From Immundisolibacter cernigliae (GTDB taxonomy: Bacteria > Pseudomonadota > Gammaproteobacteria > Immundisolibacterales > Immundisolibacteraceae), in NCBI RefSeq assembly GCF_001697225.1, contig NZ_CP014671.1, positions 806,001 to 870,000 on the forward strand: a stretch of 64,000 bases of DNA. Direction: 5' to 3'. The notes under the pieces are model-generated. The model made no database searches. It was not told the DNA's origin and saw only the letters and a list, made by a program, of their open reading frames with translations. Of this stretch, positions 43,935 through 53,416 are shown in pieces. The number at the start of each line of letters is the position of its first letter. Position 1 is the stretch's first letter. The translations under genes and the position numbers were made by a program.

Positions 43935-45290
43935 TCAGCCCGACGCGCGCTCGGCCGCGAAGTACTCGCGCGTCAGCCCGACGATCACCGGGCTGAGCAG
44001 CAGTATCGAGATCAAATTGGGAATCGCCATCAGGGCGTTCAGGGTGTCGGCCACCAGCCAGGCGAAGTCCAGGCTGAGCACCGCCCCGAAGAACACCATC
44101 ACGGTCCATAGAATCCGAAACGGCTTCTCGGACACCGTGCCGACCAGGTATTCCCAGCATTTCTCGCCGTAATAACTCCAGCCAAGGATGGTGGTGAAGG
44201 CGAACAGGGACAGCGTTACCGCCAACAGGTATTTGCCGATGCCCGGCATCCCGGCCTCGAAGGCGGCGGAACTCAGAACCGCACCGGTTTCGCCGGAGGT
44301 CCAGACACCGCTGACCATGATCGCCAGGCCGGTCATGGTGCACACGATGAGGGTGTCGATGAAGGTGCCCATCATGCCGATCAGGCCGGAATAGACCGGG
44401 TTGCTGGTGGCACCTGCAGCCTGCGCGATGCCGGCCGTGCCCAGGCCGGCTTCATTGGAGAAGATGCCGCGCGCCACGCCTTTCTGGATCGCCATGATGA
44501 CCGTGGAACCCAGAAAGCCGCCGGTGGCCGCAGTCGGATTGAAGGCCTGCGTGAAGATGATGGCGAAGGCGCCCGGAATGCGGTCGGCGAACACATAGAG
44601 CACCACCCCCACGCAGCCCATGTACAGCAGGCACATGAACGGCACCAGGTATTCGGCGACACGCCCGATGCGCCTGATGCCGCCCAGCAACACGGCCCCC
44701 GTAATCACAGCCAAAGCGACGCCGGTCACCCAGGTCTGGATGCCGAAGGCGTTGTGCATCGCGCTGGAGATGCCGTTGGCCTGCACCATGTTGCCGATGC
44801 CAAACCCCGCCAGGCCGCCGAAAATCGCAAAGGACGTGCCCAGCCAGCGCCAGCGTTTGCCAAGCCCGTTCTTGATGGCGTACATGGGGCCGCCGGCGTG
44901 TTCGCCGTTGGCGTCCACCTCGCGGTATTTCACCGCCAGCACGACCTCGGCGTATTTGGTGGCCATGCCGACCAGGGCCGTCATCCACATCCAGAACAGC
45001 GCCCCCGGCCCGCCGACGGCGATGGCCGTGGCCACGCCGGCAATGTTGCCGGTGCCGATGGTTGCCGACAGGGCCGTCATCAGCGCCGCGAAAGGCGAAA
45101 TCTCGCCCTCGCCGGCGGCGCCCGGTTGGCGGCTTTTCCACACCATGCGAAATCCGTAACCGATCTTGAAGATCGGCATGAAGCCAAGCCGCAGCTGCAG
45201 ATACAGGCCCGTGCCCAGGATCAACACGATCATCGGTACGCCCCAGACGATGCCGTTCAGGGCGGTGAAAAATTCGTTCAGGTAGTGCAT
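43935..45290 (-). CDS. Alanine/glycine:cation symporter (AGCS) family protein
   Basis: A 451-residue transporter with about 11 membrane helices. The start at 45290 (MHYLNEFFTALNGIVWG) is the family's normal N-terminus. Signatures are GTGNIAGVATAIAVGGPGALFWMW, split here as GTGNIAGVATAIAVGG and PGALFWMWMTALVGMATKY, plus GIFSNEAGLGTAGIAQAA. Members import alanine or glycine with Na+ or H+. It ends in VIVGLTREYFAAERASG, of which 39 bp are duplicated at 31363. RHS debris lies just downstream. Confidence 0.94.
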   Translation of the reverse strand: MHYLNEFFTALNGIVWGVPMIVLILGTGLYLQLRLGFMPIFKIGYGFRMVWKSRQPGAAGEGEISPFAALMTALSATIGTGNIAGVATAIAVGGPGALFWMWMTALVGMATKYAEVVLAVKYREVDANGEHAGGPMYAIKNGLGKRWRWLGTSFAIFGGLAGFGIGNMVQANGISSAMHNAFGIQTWVTGVALAVITGAVLLGGIRRIGRVAEYLVPFMCLLYMGCVGVVLYVFADRIPGAFAIIFTQAFNPTAATGGFLGSTVIMAIQKGVARGIFSNEAGLGTAGIAQAAGATSNPVYSGLIGMMGTFIDTLIVCTMTGLAIMVSGVWTSGETGAVLSSAAFEAGMPGIGKYLLAVTLSLFAFTTILGWSYYGEKCWEYLVGTVSEKPFRILWTVMVFFGAVLSLDFAWLVADTLNALMAIPNLISILLLSPVIVGLTREYFAAERASG

Positions 45291-45575
45291 TTCGCGCTCG
45301 TGTTGGCCCGGAAAAATCGCGCACCCGCTGTCCGGGCGGCGGGCAGTTTGCCGCAAGAATCGGGCCGGCAGACGCGCAATCGCCCAGCACAGCCGGGCTC
45401 CCACAGTTTTCCCATCGCCCAGCGAATCAGCAGCTTGCAGCCACGGATTCCGACGGCGCATTCCGGTCTACTGGGAAAGTAGGCGGCTTCGCCGGTTCCC
45501 TCGGCCCACGCGGTGGTCGCCGGAGTCGGCGCAGGACCCCAGCAGCGCATGATGCTCGGGTCTGCTTGCCGACCC

Positions 45576-47144
45576 TCAGTCGCCGGCCAGCAGCGCGCGC
45601 AGTCCCTTGCGGCTGACCTTGCCGGTGTTGCCCTTGGGCAGTTCGTCCATGAAGCGGTACTCGCGCGGGCGGGCATAGGACGCAAGGTCCGTTTCGTGCA
45701 CGAAGGCGTCGAGATCCTGCTCGGTGACCGCGCCGCGCCGCACCACACAGGCCACCACGCGCTGACCCCAGCGCGCATCCGGGACGCCGATCACCGCCGC
45801 CTCGCTGACCGCCGGATGGCGCATGACAGCGTCCTCGACGACGCTGGGCAGGATGTTGATGCCGCCGGAAATGATCATGTCGTCGATCCGCCCGCGCAGG
45901 TACAGGTAGCGGTCGGCGTCGATCATGCCCATGTCGCCGGAATGCCACCACGGGCCCTCGAACACCTTGCGCGCCAGCTCCGGCCGATACCAGAAACCGA
46001 CCGCCACCGACGGGCCGCGGATCAGCACCTCGCCCTCCTCGCCCGGCGGCAGCACGTCGTCGGCGCTGCCACCGGGCTTGATGATGCGGATGTCGCCGTT
46101 GAGCATCGGCCGCCCGACGCTGTCGATGCGCGACTCGTCCTCCAGGTCGTGCGGGAACATCACCGTGCCGGCCGAGCAGGAGCCGGACTCGGTACTGCCG
46201 TAGATGTTGAAGATGTTGGGCGAGATGCGCGCCTTGATCTCGCGCAGCGTGGCCGTGTCCATCGGCTCGCCGGCAAAGCCGGCCGACGTGATCAACGACA
46301 GATCGTAGCCTTCCAGGCCGTGGCGCAGCAGCATGCGCCACATGGTCGGGGCCAGAAAGGCATGCGTGCAGCGCTCGTCCTGCACCGCCTGCAGGAAGCC
46401 CTGCGCGTCCCAGTGCGGCATGAACACCACCTTGGCGCCGGCGTTGATCACCGGCAGGGTCACGTTGTACCAGCCGATGAACGCCGTCGACATCATGTTG
46501 CACATGGCGTCGGACGGCATCATGCGCCACAGATAGCTGCCCCCGCGGGCGCCTTCCATGAGCGTGCGGTTGCTGTGCATCACACCCTTGGGCAGACCAG
46601 TGGTACCCGACGACAGGGCGATGATGGCCGTGTCGTGCTCGTGGATCTCCATCGGCTCGAAGTCGAGGCGATAGCCTTCCAGATCGCGCGGCAGGACCGG
46701 ATCGCTGCCGGCAGTCAGCTGCTCCGGCGGCGTGTGCGGCGACACGATGCGCACAAAGCCGGTCACCAGCCGCTTGCGTTGCCGCAGCTCGTCGGCCACG
46801 CCGGCAAAGGCACCGTCGTAAACCAGTACCCGCGGCGAGAGCTGTTCCAGTACGCCGCTGAGCGTGCCGACCGACTCTCGCACGTGCAGCGCCGCCGGGA
46901 TCGCCCCCAGCTCGATGGCGCCAAACAGCGCCACCACATGCTGCACGGAGCCGACCGTCATCAGGGCAACGCGATCGCCCTTGCGCACGCCCAACTGGTG
47001 GTACAGCGCGGCGCAGCGCAGCACTTGCTCGCGCAGCCGCGGGTAGGTATAGCGAAACAGGCCGTCCACCACCCGCTCGCCCTGCGGGAACCAGTCCGCC
47101 GCACGGTGCAGCATGTCCCGTGCGGTCACATCACGTGTCGCCAT
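45576..47144 (-). CDS. AMP-dependent acyl-CoA synthetase/ligase
   Basis: Start chosen at 47144 (MATRDVTARDML) after GGGAGG; 522 residues. The adenylation motifs are complete: ALSSGTTGLPKGVMHSN (P-loop-like), NIYGSTESG, WWHSGDMGMID, LRGRIDDMIISGG and the C-terminal catalytic Lys in LPKGNTGKVSRKGLR. It activates a carboxylic acid to its CoA ester via an acyl-adenylate. The substrate is unknown. It is divergent from a CaiB/BaiF CoA-transferase, so both may serve CoA-linked catabolism of aromatic, terpenoid or steroid acids. Confidence 0.92.
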   Translation of the reverse strand: MATRDVTARDMLHRAADWFPQGERVVDGLFRYTYPRLREQVLRCAALYHQLGVRKGDRVALMTVGSVQHVVALFGAIELGAIPAALHVRESVGTLSGVLEQLSPRVLVYDGAFAGVADELRQRKRLVTGFVRIVSPHTPPEQLTAGSDPVLPRDLEGYRLDFEPMEIHEHDTAIIALSSGTTGLPKGVMHSNRTLMEGARGGSYLWRMMPSDAMCNMMSTAFIGWYNVTLPVINAGAKVVFMPHWDAQGFLQAVQDERCTHAFLAPTMWRMLLRHGLEGYDLSLITSAGFAGEPMDTATLREIKARISPNIFNIYGSTESGSCSAGTVMFPHDLEDESRIDSVGRPMLNGDIRIIKPGGSADDVLPPGEEGEVLIRGPSVAVGFWYRPELARKVFEGPWWHSGDMGMIDADRYLYLRGRIDDMIISGGINILPSVVEDAVMRHPAVSEAAVIGVPDARWGQRVVACVVRRGAVTEQDLDAFVHETDLASYARPREYRFMDELPKGNTGKVSRKGLRALLAGD

Positions 47145-47322
47145 CGCGCCTCCCGGGATGGCGAATTTCCATTCGCCCAACCGTTCGTTTAGCATGAATC
47201 TTGCGCATGCAGGCGGTGAGCGTCAACCGGCGCCGATTCGATGACGGGCGCGAAAGGCCCGTCGTGATGCCGGCTCGGGGCGACGTGCCAAGCACCGGAA
47301 CGACACACCAGCGAGGGGACTG

Positions 47323-47430
47323 ATGGCGCGGGACGAATTCCGTCGCGAGCATTGGTACATCGACCTGGCACTCGTCGGCACCGCCATCGGCGCGGGCGAC
47401 CAGCGCATCATGGCCGCCGGCATCACTTGA
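47323..47430 (+). CDS. Possible 35-codon ORF or gene remnant
   Basis: ATG 47323 after GAGGGG, reading MARDEFRREHWYIDLALVGT and ending MAAGIT. It has the composition of real protein and may be a relic of a larger gene. Nothing else is visible in the 47145-47470 spacer apart from the promoters expected for the two divergent flanking genes. Confidence 0.25.
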   Translation: MARDEFRREHWYIDLALVGTAIGAGDQRIMAAGIT

Positions 47431-47470
47431 CGCGGCGCACGAACGCACATCGACACCCCGGGAGCAAGGC

Positions 47471-48622
47471 ATGGGACCGCTGCAAGGCATCAAAGTCATC
47501 GAAATGGTCGGCCTGGGGCCGGGCCCGCTGTGCGCCATGATGCTGGCCGACATGGGCGCGGAAGTGATCCGCATCGACCGGCCCGGCGGCAACATGTTCA
47601 GCGGCGCCAAGGCCGACCTGCTGGGGCGAAACCGCAAATCGATCGCCGTGGACCTGAAGCACCCGGACGGCGTCGCCACCGTGCTGCGGCTGGTCGAACA
47701 GGCCGACGCCCTGCTGGAGGGCTTTCGCCCCGGCGTGATGGAGCGCCTGGGCCTGGGGCCGGACACATGCCTGGCCCACAACAAGAAGCTGATCTATGGC
47801 CGCATGACCGGCTGGGGCCAGGACGGCCCGATGGCGCAGGCCGCCGGGCACGACATCAACTACATCGCCCTGGCCGGCGCGCTGCACGCCATCGGCGAGA
47901 AAGGCGGCAAGCCGATCCCGCCGCTGAACCTGATCGGCGATTTCGGCGGCGGCGGCATGTTCCTGGCCTTCGGCATGGTCTGCGGCCTGCTGGAGGCGCA
48001 AAAATCCGGCCTGGGGCAAGTCATCGACTGCTCCATGGTCGAGGGCAGCGCCGTGCTGATGGGCATGTTCTACGCCATGCACCAGGCCGGAATGTGGAAG
48101 GACGAACGCGGCAGCAACATGCTCGACGGCGCCTCGCACTACTACAACACCTACGAGACCGCCGACGGCAAATGGGTGTCGGTCGGTGCCATGGAGCCGC
48201 AGTTCTACGCCACGCTGGTGCGGGAAACCGGCGCCGATCCGCAGCTGTTCAAGAACCAGCACGACGCCAGGGCCTGGCCGCAACTGAAAGCCGAGCTGGC
48301 GCGCATCTTCAAGACCCGAACCCGCGATCAGTGGTCGAAGCTGCTTGAAGGCGGCGACGCCTGCTTCGCGCCGGTGCTGTCACTGGCCGAGGCACCCCAC
48401 CATCCGCACAACGTGGCCCGCGAGAGCTTCATCGAGGTCGACGGCATGCTGCACCCGGCGCCGGCGCCGCGCTTCAGCCGCACCCGGCCGGAACTCAAAC
48501 ACGGCCCGCGTCCGGTCGGGGCGGACACCGATCAGGTTCTCGCGGACTGGGGTTTTGAGGCGGCGCAGATTGCGCGGCTGAAGGCGACTGGCGCCGTTTC
48601 GGCCGCGCAGACCAAAGATTGA
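47471..48622 (+). CDS. CaiB/BaiF family CoA-transferase (alpha-methylacyl-CoA racemase-like)
   Basis: A 383-residue family III CoA-transferase fold protein. It opens PLQGIKVIEMVGLGPGPLCAMML and has LLGRNRKSIAVDLKHPDG, LIYGRMTGWGQDGPMAQAAG (with the catalytic-region GHDINY) and DCSMVEGSAVL. The GHDINY form, with Asp after His, matches alpha-methylacyl-CoA racemases, which epimerise 2-methyl-branched acyl-CoAs in isoprenoid and sterol side-chain degradation. Racemase rather than transferase activity is therefore the preferred guess. Divergent from the acyl-CoA ligase. Confidence 0.88.
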   Translation: MGPLQGIKVIEMVGLGPGPLCAMMLADMGAEVIRIDRPGGNMFSGAKADLLGRNRKSIAVDLKHPDGVATVLRLVEQADALLEGFRPGVMERLGLGPDTCLAHNKKLIYGRMTGWGQDGPMAQAAGHDINYIALAGALHAIGEKGGKPIPPLNLIGDFGGGGMFLAFGMVCGLLEAQKSGLGQVIDCSMVEGSAVLMGMFYAMHQAGMWKDERGSNMLDGASHYYNTYETADGKWVSVGAMEPQFYATLVRETGADPQLFKNQHDARAWPQLKAELARIFKTRTRDQWSKLLEGGDACFAPVLSLAEAPHHPHNVARESFIEVDGMLHPAPAPRFSRTRPELKHGPRPVGADTDQVLADWGFEAAQIARLKATGAVSAAQTKD

Positions 48623-48693
48623 TTCAAGGCGCAGCCATCGGCATCCGGACGGTTGGCCGACACCCACCCGGGGCAGGGGGCCGTTAGCGGCAA

Positions 48694-50865
48694 TCAGCCG
48701 CGCGCGCCCCGCTCGGTGATTTCCACCTCTTCCACGTGCGTGACGGACGTCAGGCCGCGCCGGCGCAACAGGGCCTCCAGACTGCCAGCGCCGGTCGCGT
48801 CAGGCGTTGGTTCCGATTCGGCTGCGGCCGGCGTTTTGGGCTCGTCTACAAGGCCTGCACGCTCGTCCGCGGCCTCCAGCCGCGCATCGTCGCCGGCCGG
48901 CGCATCGTCCGCGGGCTGCGCCGGCTCGCCGTCGCCCTGGCCGGGCAGGGCCAGCGGGACGACATCGTCGGCTTCCAGCTCCTCAGCGAGGTCTTCCAGG
49001 CTCACCACTTCTTCCCGTGCCGGCGCTTCGGAACCAGGCGCCACAACATCCTGCCCCGCGGTGTCAGGCGTTGCACCCGGCGCCCTGGGTGCCGGTTCAG
49101 CGGCCGCCACCAGGCGGACCGACGGCACCGGCGCACCCAGATCGACGACGCTCACGCCACTGGCCGGCGGCGGGTCCTGAACGTGGGCGCCGAGCAATTC
49201 GTCAATCGCGGATTCTTCCTGCCAGTCCCACACCGGCTGCCCGGCCTGGGCGCGATCCAGAATCTGGTCCAGCGTGTCCAGGAACGCCTCCTGCTCGAAC
49301 ATCGACACGCCAACCTGGTCCATGCCCTGGCGCAGCCGACGCAACATGCGCGGACGCAGTTCGGCGAGGCGCTGCTGCGCGGAGCCTTCCTTGGGGCCAA
49401 GACTCCACAGCAGCGCGTCCAGCGTGGCCAATGCTTGCTGCCAGGGCGAAGCGTCGGCGCCGTGGCGCTCCAGACAGTCCACCAGATACTGCTTCCAGTG
49501 CGTGCGCAGGAATGCGTCCACCGGGTCCGGCAGGCGCCCGACCTGGTGCCGCCGCTCGGCCAGTTCCTTCTCGGCCCGGGTCGCCAACAGCTTGCGATGC
49601 GACTGCGCGGTTTGTGCCGGATCCGGGGATGGCAGGGACAACGTACGCAAGTCCGCCAGACCGGTTTCGGCGGCGGCGGCGAATGCCCTGTGATCGTCCA
49701 TGCAGGCTTCGCCGACGCTGTCGATCAGCGCTCCGAGCAGTTCCTGCTGCGGCACCGTCGGCGGCTCCTGCCAGCCGCGGGTGACGGCGATCAACTGATC
49801 GAAAAAGCGCCGGCCAAGATGCGAGCGGCGTGCCAGCACGGCGCGATCGCGCAGCGCCAGGCGCAGGAACGGGATCTGCAGCCGGGCAATCTGCAGGCGC
49901 GCCGACACCGGCACCGCACTGTCGGTGAACAATCCGTCGAACAGCAGCGCCACCATGTCCAGCACCATCTGCTGCGACAGATCCCCGCCGACACCCGCGG
50001 CATCGGCCGGCCGAGTGGCGAAACGAGCAAGATCGATCGAAGCCGACCGACTGCGGCTGCCCGGCTGATCGTGCTGCTGCAGGGTGGCCAGCAGCTTCAT
50101 CGCCTCACCGCCCTTGGCGGTCTCACCGTTGCCCGCCAGCGCGCGCTGAATCAGGTCGTTCAGGTCAAACTCGGGCGAACCCTGATCCATATCCGCCGGC
50201 TGCGCCTGCAGCGGCGGCAGGTCGCTCAGGGTGGCTGGCAAGCCGCGGGTCGCACTCAACGCAGGCGTCATCAGGGCGCTCGCCAGGGCGCGGTAGATCG
50301 CGGGCAGGGCCACGCCCACGTGGCGCTCGAAGAACTTCAGCACCACCAGCCGCACGGCGGGATCCGCTGGCGTGTCCCGACTCGCGGACTCAAACGCGGC
50401 GAACACCTGACGCGGTCCGATGATCTCGTCGCCGTCCGGCACGCCCGCGGCAAGCGCCAGACCGTCGCGAACTTCGCGCAGCGCGTCGGCGCATTCGGTT
50501 TCGGCCCGCCTCACGGCGGCGGTCAACGCGATGACCTCGCTGCGATCCTGCCCGCTCAGCTGGCGCTGCGCAGGGCCATCGCCACGCTCCAGGCCCTGCC
50601 AGCAGGCGAGCAAGCGGTCTGTGAAGCGGCTCTGGACGGTGTCCCGGCCAAGGCGAAGTTCGCGGATGGCGTCGAAGTAATTGCCCCGCTCCAGATCGTC
50701 GTCGGCCGACTGCGCCAGCCCGAACAGGGCATCGTCGAGTTTGCCGAGCATGGCCGCAAAAGCAGCCTGCACGGCCGCCAGGAAGGCGTCGCGCGCCGCG
50801 GCAAGCACAGACACATCGTCGTCGCCCGCGCCGCCGCCGGTCGTGGTCGAATTGCGGGAACTCAT
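48694..50865 (-). CDS. DUF1631 family protein
   Basis: The 723-residue protein belongs to the DUF1631 family of large, mostly helical proteobacterial proteins. Recognised features are FGLAQSADDDLERGNYFDAIRE near the N-terminus, LVVLKFFERHVGVALPAIYR, and the later LLATRAEKELAERRHQVGRL / LRTHWKQYLVDCLERHGADA region. The C-terminal 150 residues are acidic and Ala/Pro-rich, with low complexity. Function is not established; it lies 39 bp downstream of a PilZ gene on the same strand, hinting at c-di-GMP-linked regulation. Confidence 0.85.
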   Translation of the reverse strand: MSSRNSTTTGGGAGDDDVSVLAAARDAFLAAVQAAFAAMLGKLDDALFGLAQSADDDLERGNYFDAIRELRLGRDTVQSRFTDRLLACWQGLERGDGPAQRQLSGQDRSEVIALTAAVRRAETECADALREVRDGLALAAGVPDGDEIIGPRQVFAAFESASRDTPADPAVRLVVLKFFERHVGVALPAIYRALASALMTPALSATRGLPATLSDLPPLQAQPADMDQGSPEFDLNDLIQRALAGNGETAKGGEAMKLLATLQQHDQPGSRSRSASIDLARFATRPADAAGVGGDLSQQMVLDMVALLFDGLFTDSAVPVSARLQIARLQIPFLRLALRDRAVLARRSHLGRRFFDQLIAVTRGWQEPPTVPQQELLGALIDSVGEACMDDHRAFAAAAETGLADLRTLSLPSPDPAQTAQSHRKLLATRAEKELAERRHQVGRLPDPVDAFLRTHWKQYLVDCLERHGADASPWQQALATLDALLWSLGPKEGSAQQRLAELRPRMLRRLRQGMDQVGVSMFEQEAFLDTLDQILDRAQAGQPVWDWQEESAIDELLGAHVQDPPPASGVSVVDLGAPVPSVRLVAAAEPAPRAPGATPDTAGQDVVAPGSEAPAREEVVSLEDLAEELEADDVVPLALPGQGDGEPAQPADDAPAGDDARLEAADERAGLVDEPKTPAAAESEPTPDATGAGSLEALLRRRGLTSVTHVEEVEITERGARG

Positions 50866-50904
50866 ACGCCAGGTCGCAGTGAAACGCGCTTCACGGCACG
50901 AGAC

Positions 50905-51255
50905 TCATTCGAAACAGCGCTGCCAACGCGCCAGATCGTCGCCCGGTACCGGCATCAGCTGAATCCCGTGCAGGTAGTCGGGCACCACCGGCCGCGACCA
51001 GCGCACCTCCCCGCACAGGAAGAACTTGCCGGGCAAGCCGCTCACATTGACCCACAACTCGAGCCGCACGCCGGGCGCCAGCTCGCGGTCCAGCCACAAA
51101 CCAAGACCACCGGCCGAGACATCGCAGGTGCGCGACGGCAGGGTGGCTCCGGCAAGCTCGGGGGCGCCAACGGCACTGACGATCTGCACCAATAGCCGCT
51201 CGTCACGTGATCGACGCCGGTTGGTTCGTCGATCGGCCTCTTCCGACTCGGACAT
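50905..51255 (-). CDS. PilZ-domain protein
   Basis: I start at MSESEEADRRTNRRRSR (51255), after AGGCGG; 116 residues. The c-di-GMP-binding residues are the RRRSR box near residue 12 and DVSAGGLGLWL (D-x-S-x-x-G). A beta-barrel follows, ending GIQLMPVPGDDLARW. It likely senses c-di-GMP. It precedes DUF1631 and may be cotranscribed with it. Confidence 0.87.
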   Translation of the reverse strand: MSESEEADRRTNRRRSRDERLLVQIVSAVGAPELAGATLPSRTCDVSAGGLGLWLDRELAPGVRLELWVNVSGLPGKFFLCGEVRWSRPVVPDYLHGIQLMPVPGDDLARWQRCFE

Positions 51256-51349
51256 GTTTCCGCCTGAGATCAGTCTGATCGAAGATGTCATGAGAATCCT
51301 ACACCGCTCCTGCCGCATGGTCTGCGTATCGGAACGTGGCAGCAAAACT

Positions 51350-52033
51350 TTACGCGCCCGTCGACGCAAGCGCATGGGCTGCACGCGTGGTCTGTGGCAA
51401 ACGATAGCGACCGGTGCATGCCATGACCCATTCGACCGCTCGCTCCAGACTCAACCGATGTCCCACCGAGACATAGATCGGCCTTACGCCGACCCGGCTG
51501 CGCAGCACCGCGCCGATCACCTCGCCGCGATCGTGCAGCGGCACCCAGGCACCGCGCCGGTCAGGCACCGGGTCATGCGCACCGACCAGGCGGGTCTTGG
51601 CCACGCCGATGGTTGGCAGCCCGGTCAGCACACCCAGATGGCAGGCAATGCCGAAGCGGCGTGGGTGCGCCAGGCCCTGGCCGTCCACCAGCAGCAGGTC
51701 CGGCAGCTCGGCCAGACCCGCCAGCGCCGCGAGGACCGCCGGCAGCTCGCGAAACGACAACAGGCCGGGAACATACGGAAACGCAACCGGCAGCTCGGCC
51801 ACCGCCTGCTCGACCGGCCGCAGGTCCGGGAACGACAACACCGCCACGGCCGCCCGGGCGATCTGGCCGCCGCCCGGAAAACCGACGTCCACGCCAGCCA
51901 CCCGCCGCACGCTGCCGACATCGTCCACCCGCAGGACGCGGCCGGCCAGCTCGCGCTGCAGTGCAATGGCCTGCGCGGGGGTTTGCGGCCAGGGCAGGTC
52001 GGTCGCAATGCCGATGCTATCCTCGCTCACCAT
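51350..52033 (-). CDS. nfi: Endonuclease V
   Basis: The 227-residue deoxyinosine-specific endonuclease cuts one base 3' to hypoxanthine. Catalytic-region motifs: AGVDVGFPG (first Asp), [44 protein letters not shown] and [13 protein letters not shown]. Length fits the family. Its ATG lies within the same CATG tetramer as the start of the divergent thioesterase gene, so each 5' region lies inside the other gene. Confidence 0.94.
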   Translation of the reverse strand: MVSEDSIGIATDLPWPQTPAQAIALQRELAGRVLRVDDVGSVRRVAGVDVGFPGGGQIARAAVAVLSFPDLRPVEQAVAELPVAFPYVPGLLSFRELPAVLAALAGLAELPDLLLVDGQGLAHPRRFGIACHLGVLTGLPTIGVAKTRLVGAHDPVPDRRGAWVPLHDRGEVIGAVLRSRVGVRPIYVSVGHRLSLERAVEWVMACTGRYRLPQTTRAAHALASTGA

Positions 52034-52481
52034 GTCCGAGCCTGAAACCCCATCTGCGCTGGCCGCGGCTGTTTCACGCGCGCTCTACGCCCGCGACACC
52101 GCCGCCCGGCACCTGGGCATCGTGGTTCAGCACTGTGGCCCCGGGCAGGCGGTGCTGACCATGACCGTCCAGGATGCGATGCTCAACGGCCACGGCATCT
52201 GCCACGGCGGCTTCATCTTCAGCCTGGCCGACACCGCCTTCGCCTACGCCTGCAACAGCGGCAACGAGCTGACCGTCGCCCAGCATTGCAGCATCGATTT
52301 CCTGCGCCCGGCGCGTGCCGGCGAGCAGCTGACCGCTACTGCCAGGGAAGTCACGCGTCGCCCGCGCAGCGGCGTTTATGACGTCACCGTGTGCGCTGAG
52401 GATGGCGACACGATCGCCCTGTTTCGGGGTCTGTCGCGCAGCCGGCCTGGGACGCCGGTGATCGACGACGCCCCGCCCTGA
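52032..52481 (+). CDS. Hotdog-fold thioesterase (PaaI-like)
   Basis: A 149-residue hotdog protein with [22 protein letters not shown] (given here as NGHGICHGG and [11 protein letters not shown]), the PaaI-type active-site loop with catalytic Asp in LADTAFA, and [17 protein letters not shown]. PaaI enzymes hydrolyse hydroxyphenylacetyl-CoA and similar esters as rescue enzymes of the phenylacetate pathway; no paa genes are in the window, so the substrate is open. Its start codon overlaps that of nfi head to head. Confidence 0.88.
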   Translation: MSEPETPSALAAAVSRALYARDTAARHLGIVVQHCGPGQAVLTMTVQDAMLNGHGICHGGFIFSLADTAFAYACNSGNELTVAQHCSIDFLRPARAGEQLTATAREVTRRPRSGVYDVTVCAEDGDTIALFRGLSRSRPGTPVIDDAPP

Positions 52482-52491
52482 GCGGCACGCC

Positions 52492-53274
52492 TTACAGTCC
52501 CTGCGCCTTGGCGGCGTCCCACAGCGCATCCAGCTCGGCGAGTGTGCAGTCCTCGGCCTGCCGGCCGGCGTCGCGCAGTGCATCTTCGATATAGGCGAAG
52601 CGGCGCTCGAACTTGGCATTGCCGCGGCGCAGCGCGTCCTCGGCGTCCACCTTCAGGTGCCGCGCCAGGTTGGCCATCACGAACAGCAAATCGCCCAGTT
52701 CATCGGCCACGGCGTCGCGGTCGCCCTGCGCCAGGGCATCGCGCACCTCGGCCAGTTCCTCGTCCAGCTTATCCAGCACCGGCGCCAGGTCCGGCCAGTC
52801 GAACCCGACCCGCGCCGCCCGCTGCTGCAGCTTTTGCGCGCGCTGCAGCGCCGGCAGGGCCAGCGCCACGCCGGCCAGCACACCGCCCTGCGGCGCCCGC
52901 TCGGCGCGTTCGGCAGCCTTGGCCGCTTCCCAGGCGGCCGAGCGCTCGGCGTCCGTGTTGAACACCGCACCCGCGAACACGTGCGGATGGCGACGCAGCA
53001 GCTTGTCGCAGATGCCGGCCGCGACGTCCTCGAAATCGAACAAGCCGGCCTCCTGCGCCATTTGCGCGTGGAACACCACTTGCAGCAGCAGGTCGCCCAG
53101 TTCCAGGCGCAGATCGTCGAAGTCCTCGCGCGCGATGGCGTCGGCCACCTCGTAGGCTTCCTCCAGCGTGTAGGGCGCGACGCTGGCGAAATCCTGGCGC
53201 AGATCCCAGGGACAGCCTTCCTGCGGGTGACGCAGGCGGGCCATGAGTTCGAGCAGACGGCGGGTGTGTTGCAT
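52492..53274 (-). CDS. mazG: Nucleoside triphosphate pyrophosphohydrolase MazG
   Basis: A 260-residue tandem MazG protein. The first domain has CPWDLRQDFASVAPYTLEEA and EELGD-type LRLELGDLLLQVVFHAQMA. The second has FDWPDLAPVLDKLDEELAEV and DELGDLLFVMANLARHL. It hydrolyses non-canonical NTPs and can lower ppGpp indirectly. Start 53274 (MQHTRRLLEL) preferred. It is convergent with the thioesterase gene (10 bp gap). Confidence 0.96.
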   Translation of the reverse strand: MQHTRRLLELMARLRHPQEGCPWDLRQDFASVAPYTLEEAYEVADAIAREDFDDLRLELGDLLLQVVFHAQMAQEAGLFDFEDVAAGICDKLLRRHPHVFAGAVFNTDAERSAAWEAAKAAERAERAPQGGVLAGVALALPALQRAQKLQQRAARVGFDWPDLAPVLDKLDEELAEVRDALAQGDRDAVADELGDLLFVMANLARHLKVDAEDALRRGNAKFERRFAYIEDALRDAGRQAEDCTLAELDALWDAAKAQGL

Positions 53275-53416
53275 GGCGGGCATTATCGGGGCGGGCGACG
53301 ACAGGCGTCAGCCCGATTCAGGCCTGTGAAAATATTACATTTCAAAAACAGCACGTTAATAAATCTGCAACAAACCATCTTCAAACTGGCCGCAATTTCA
53401 TCCAGGGGGTACCTGA

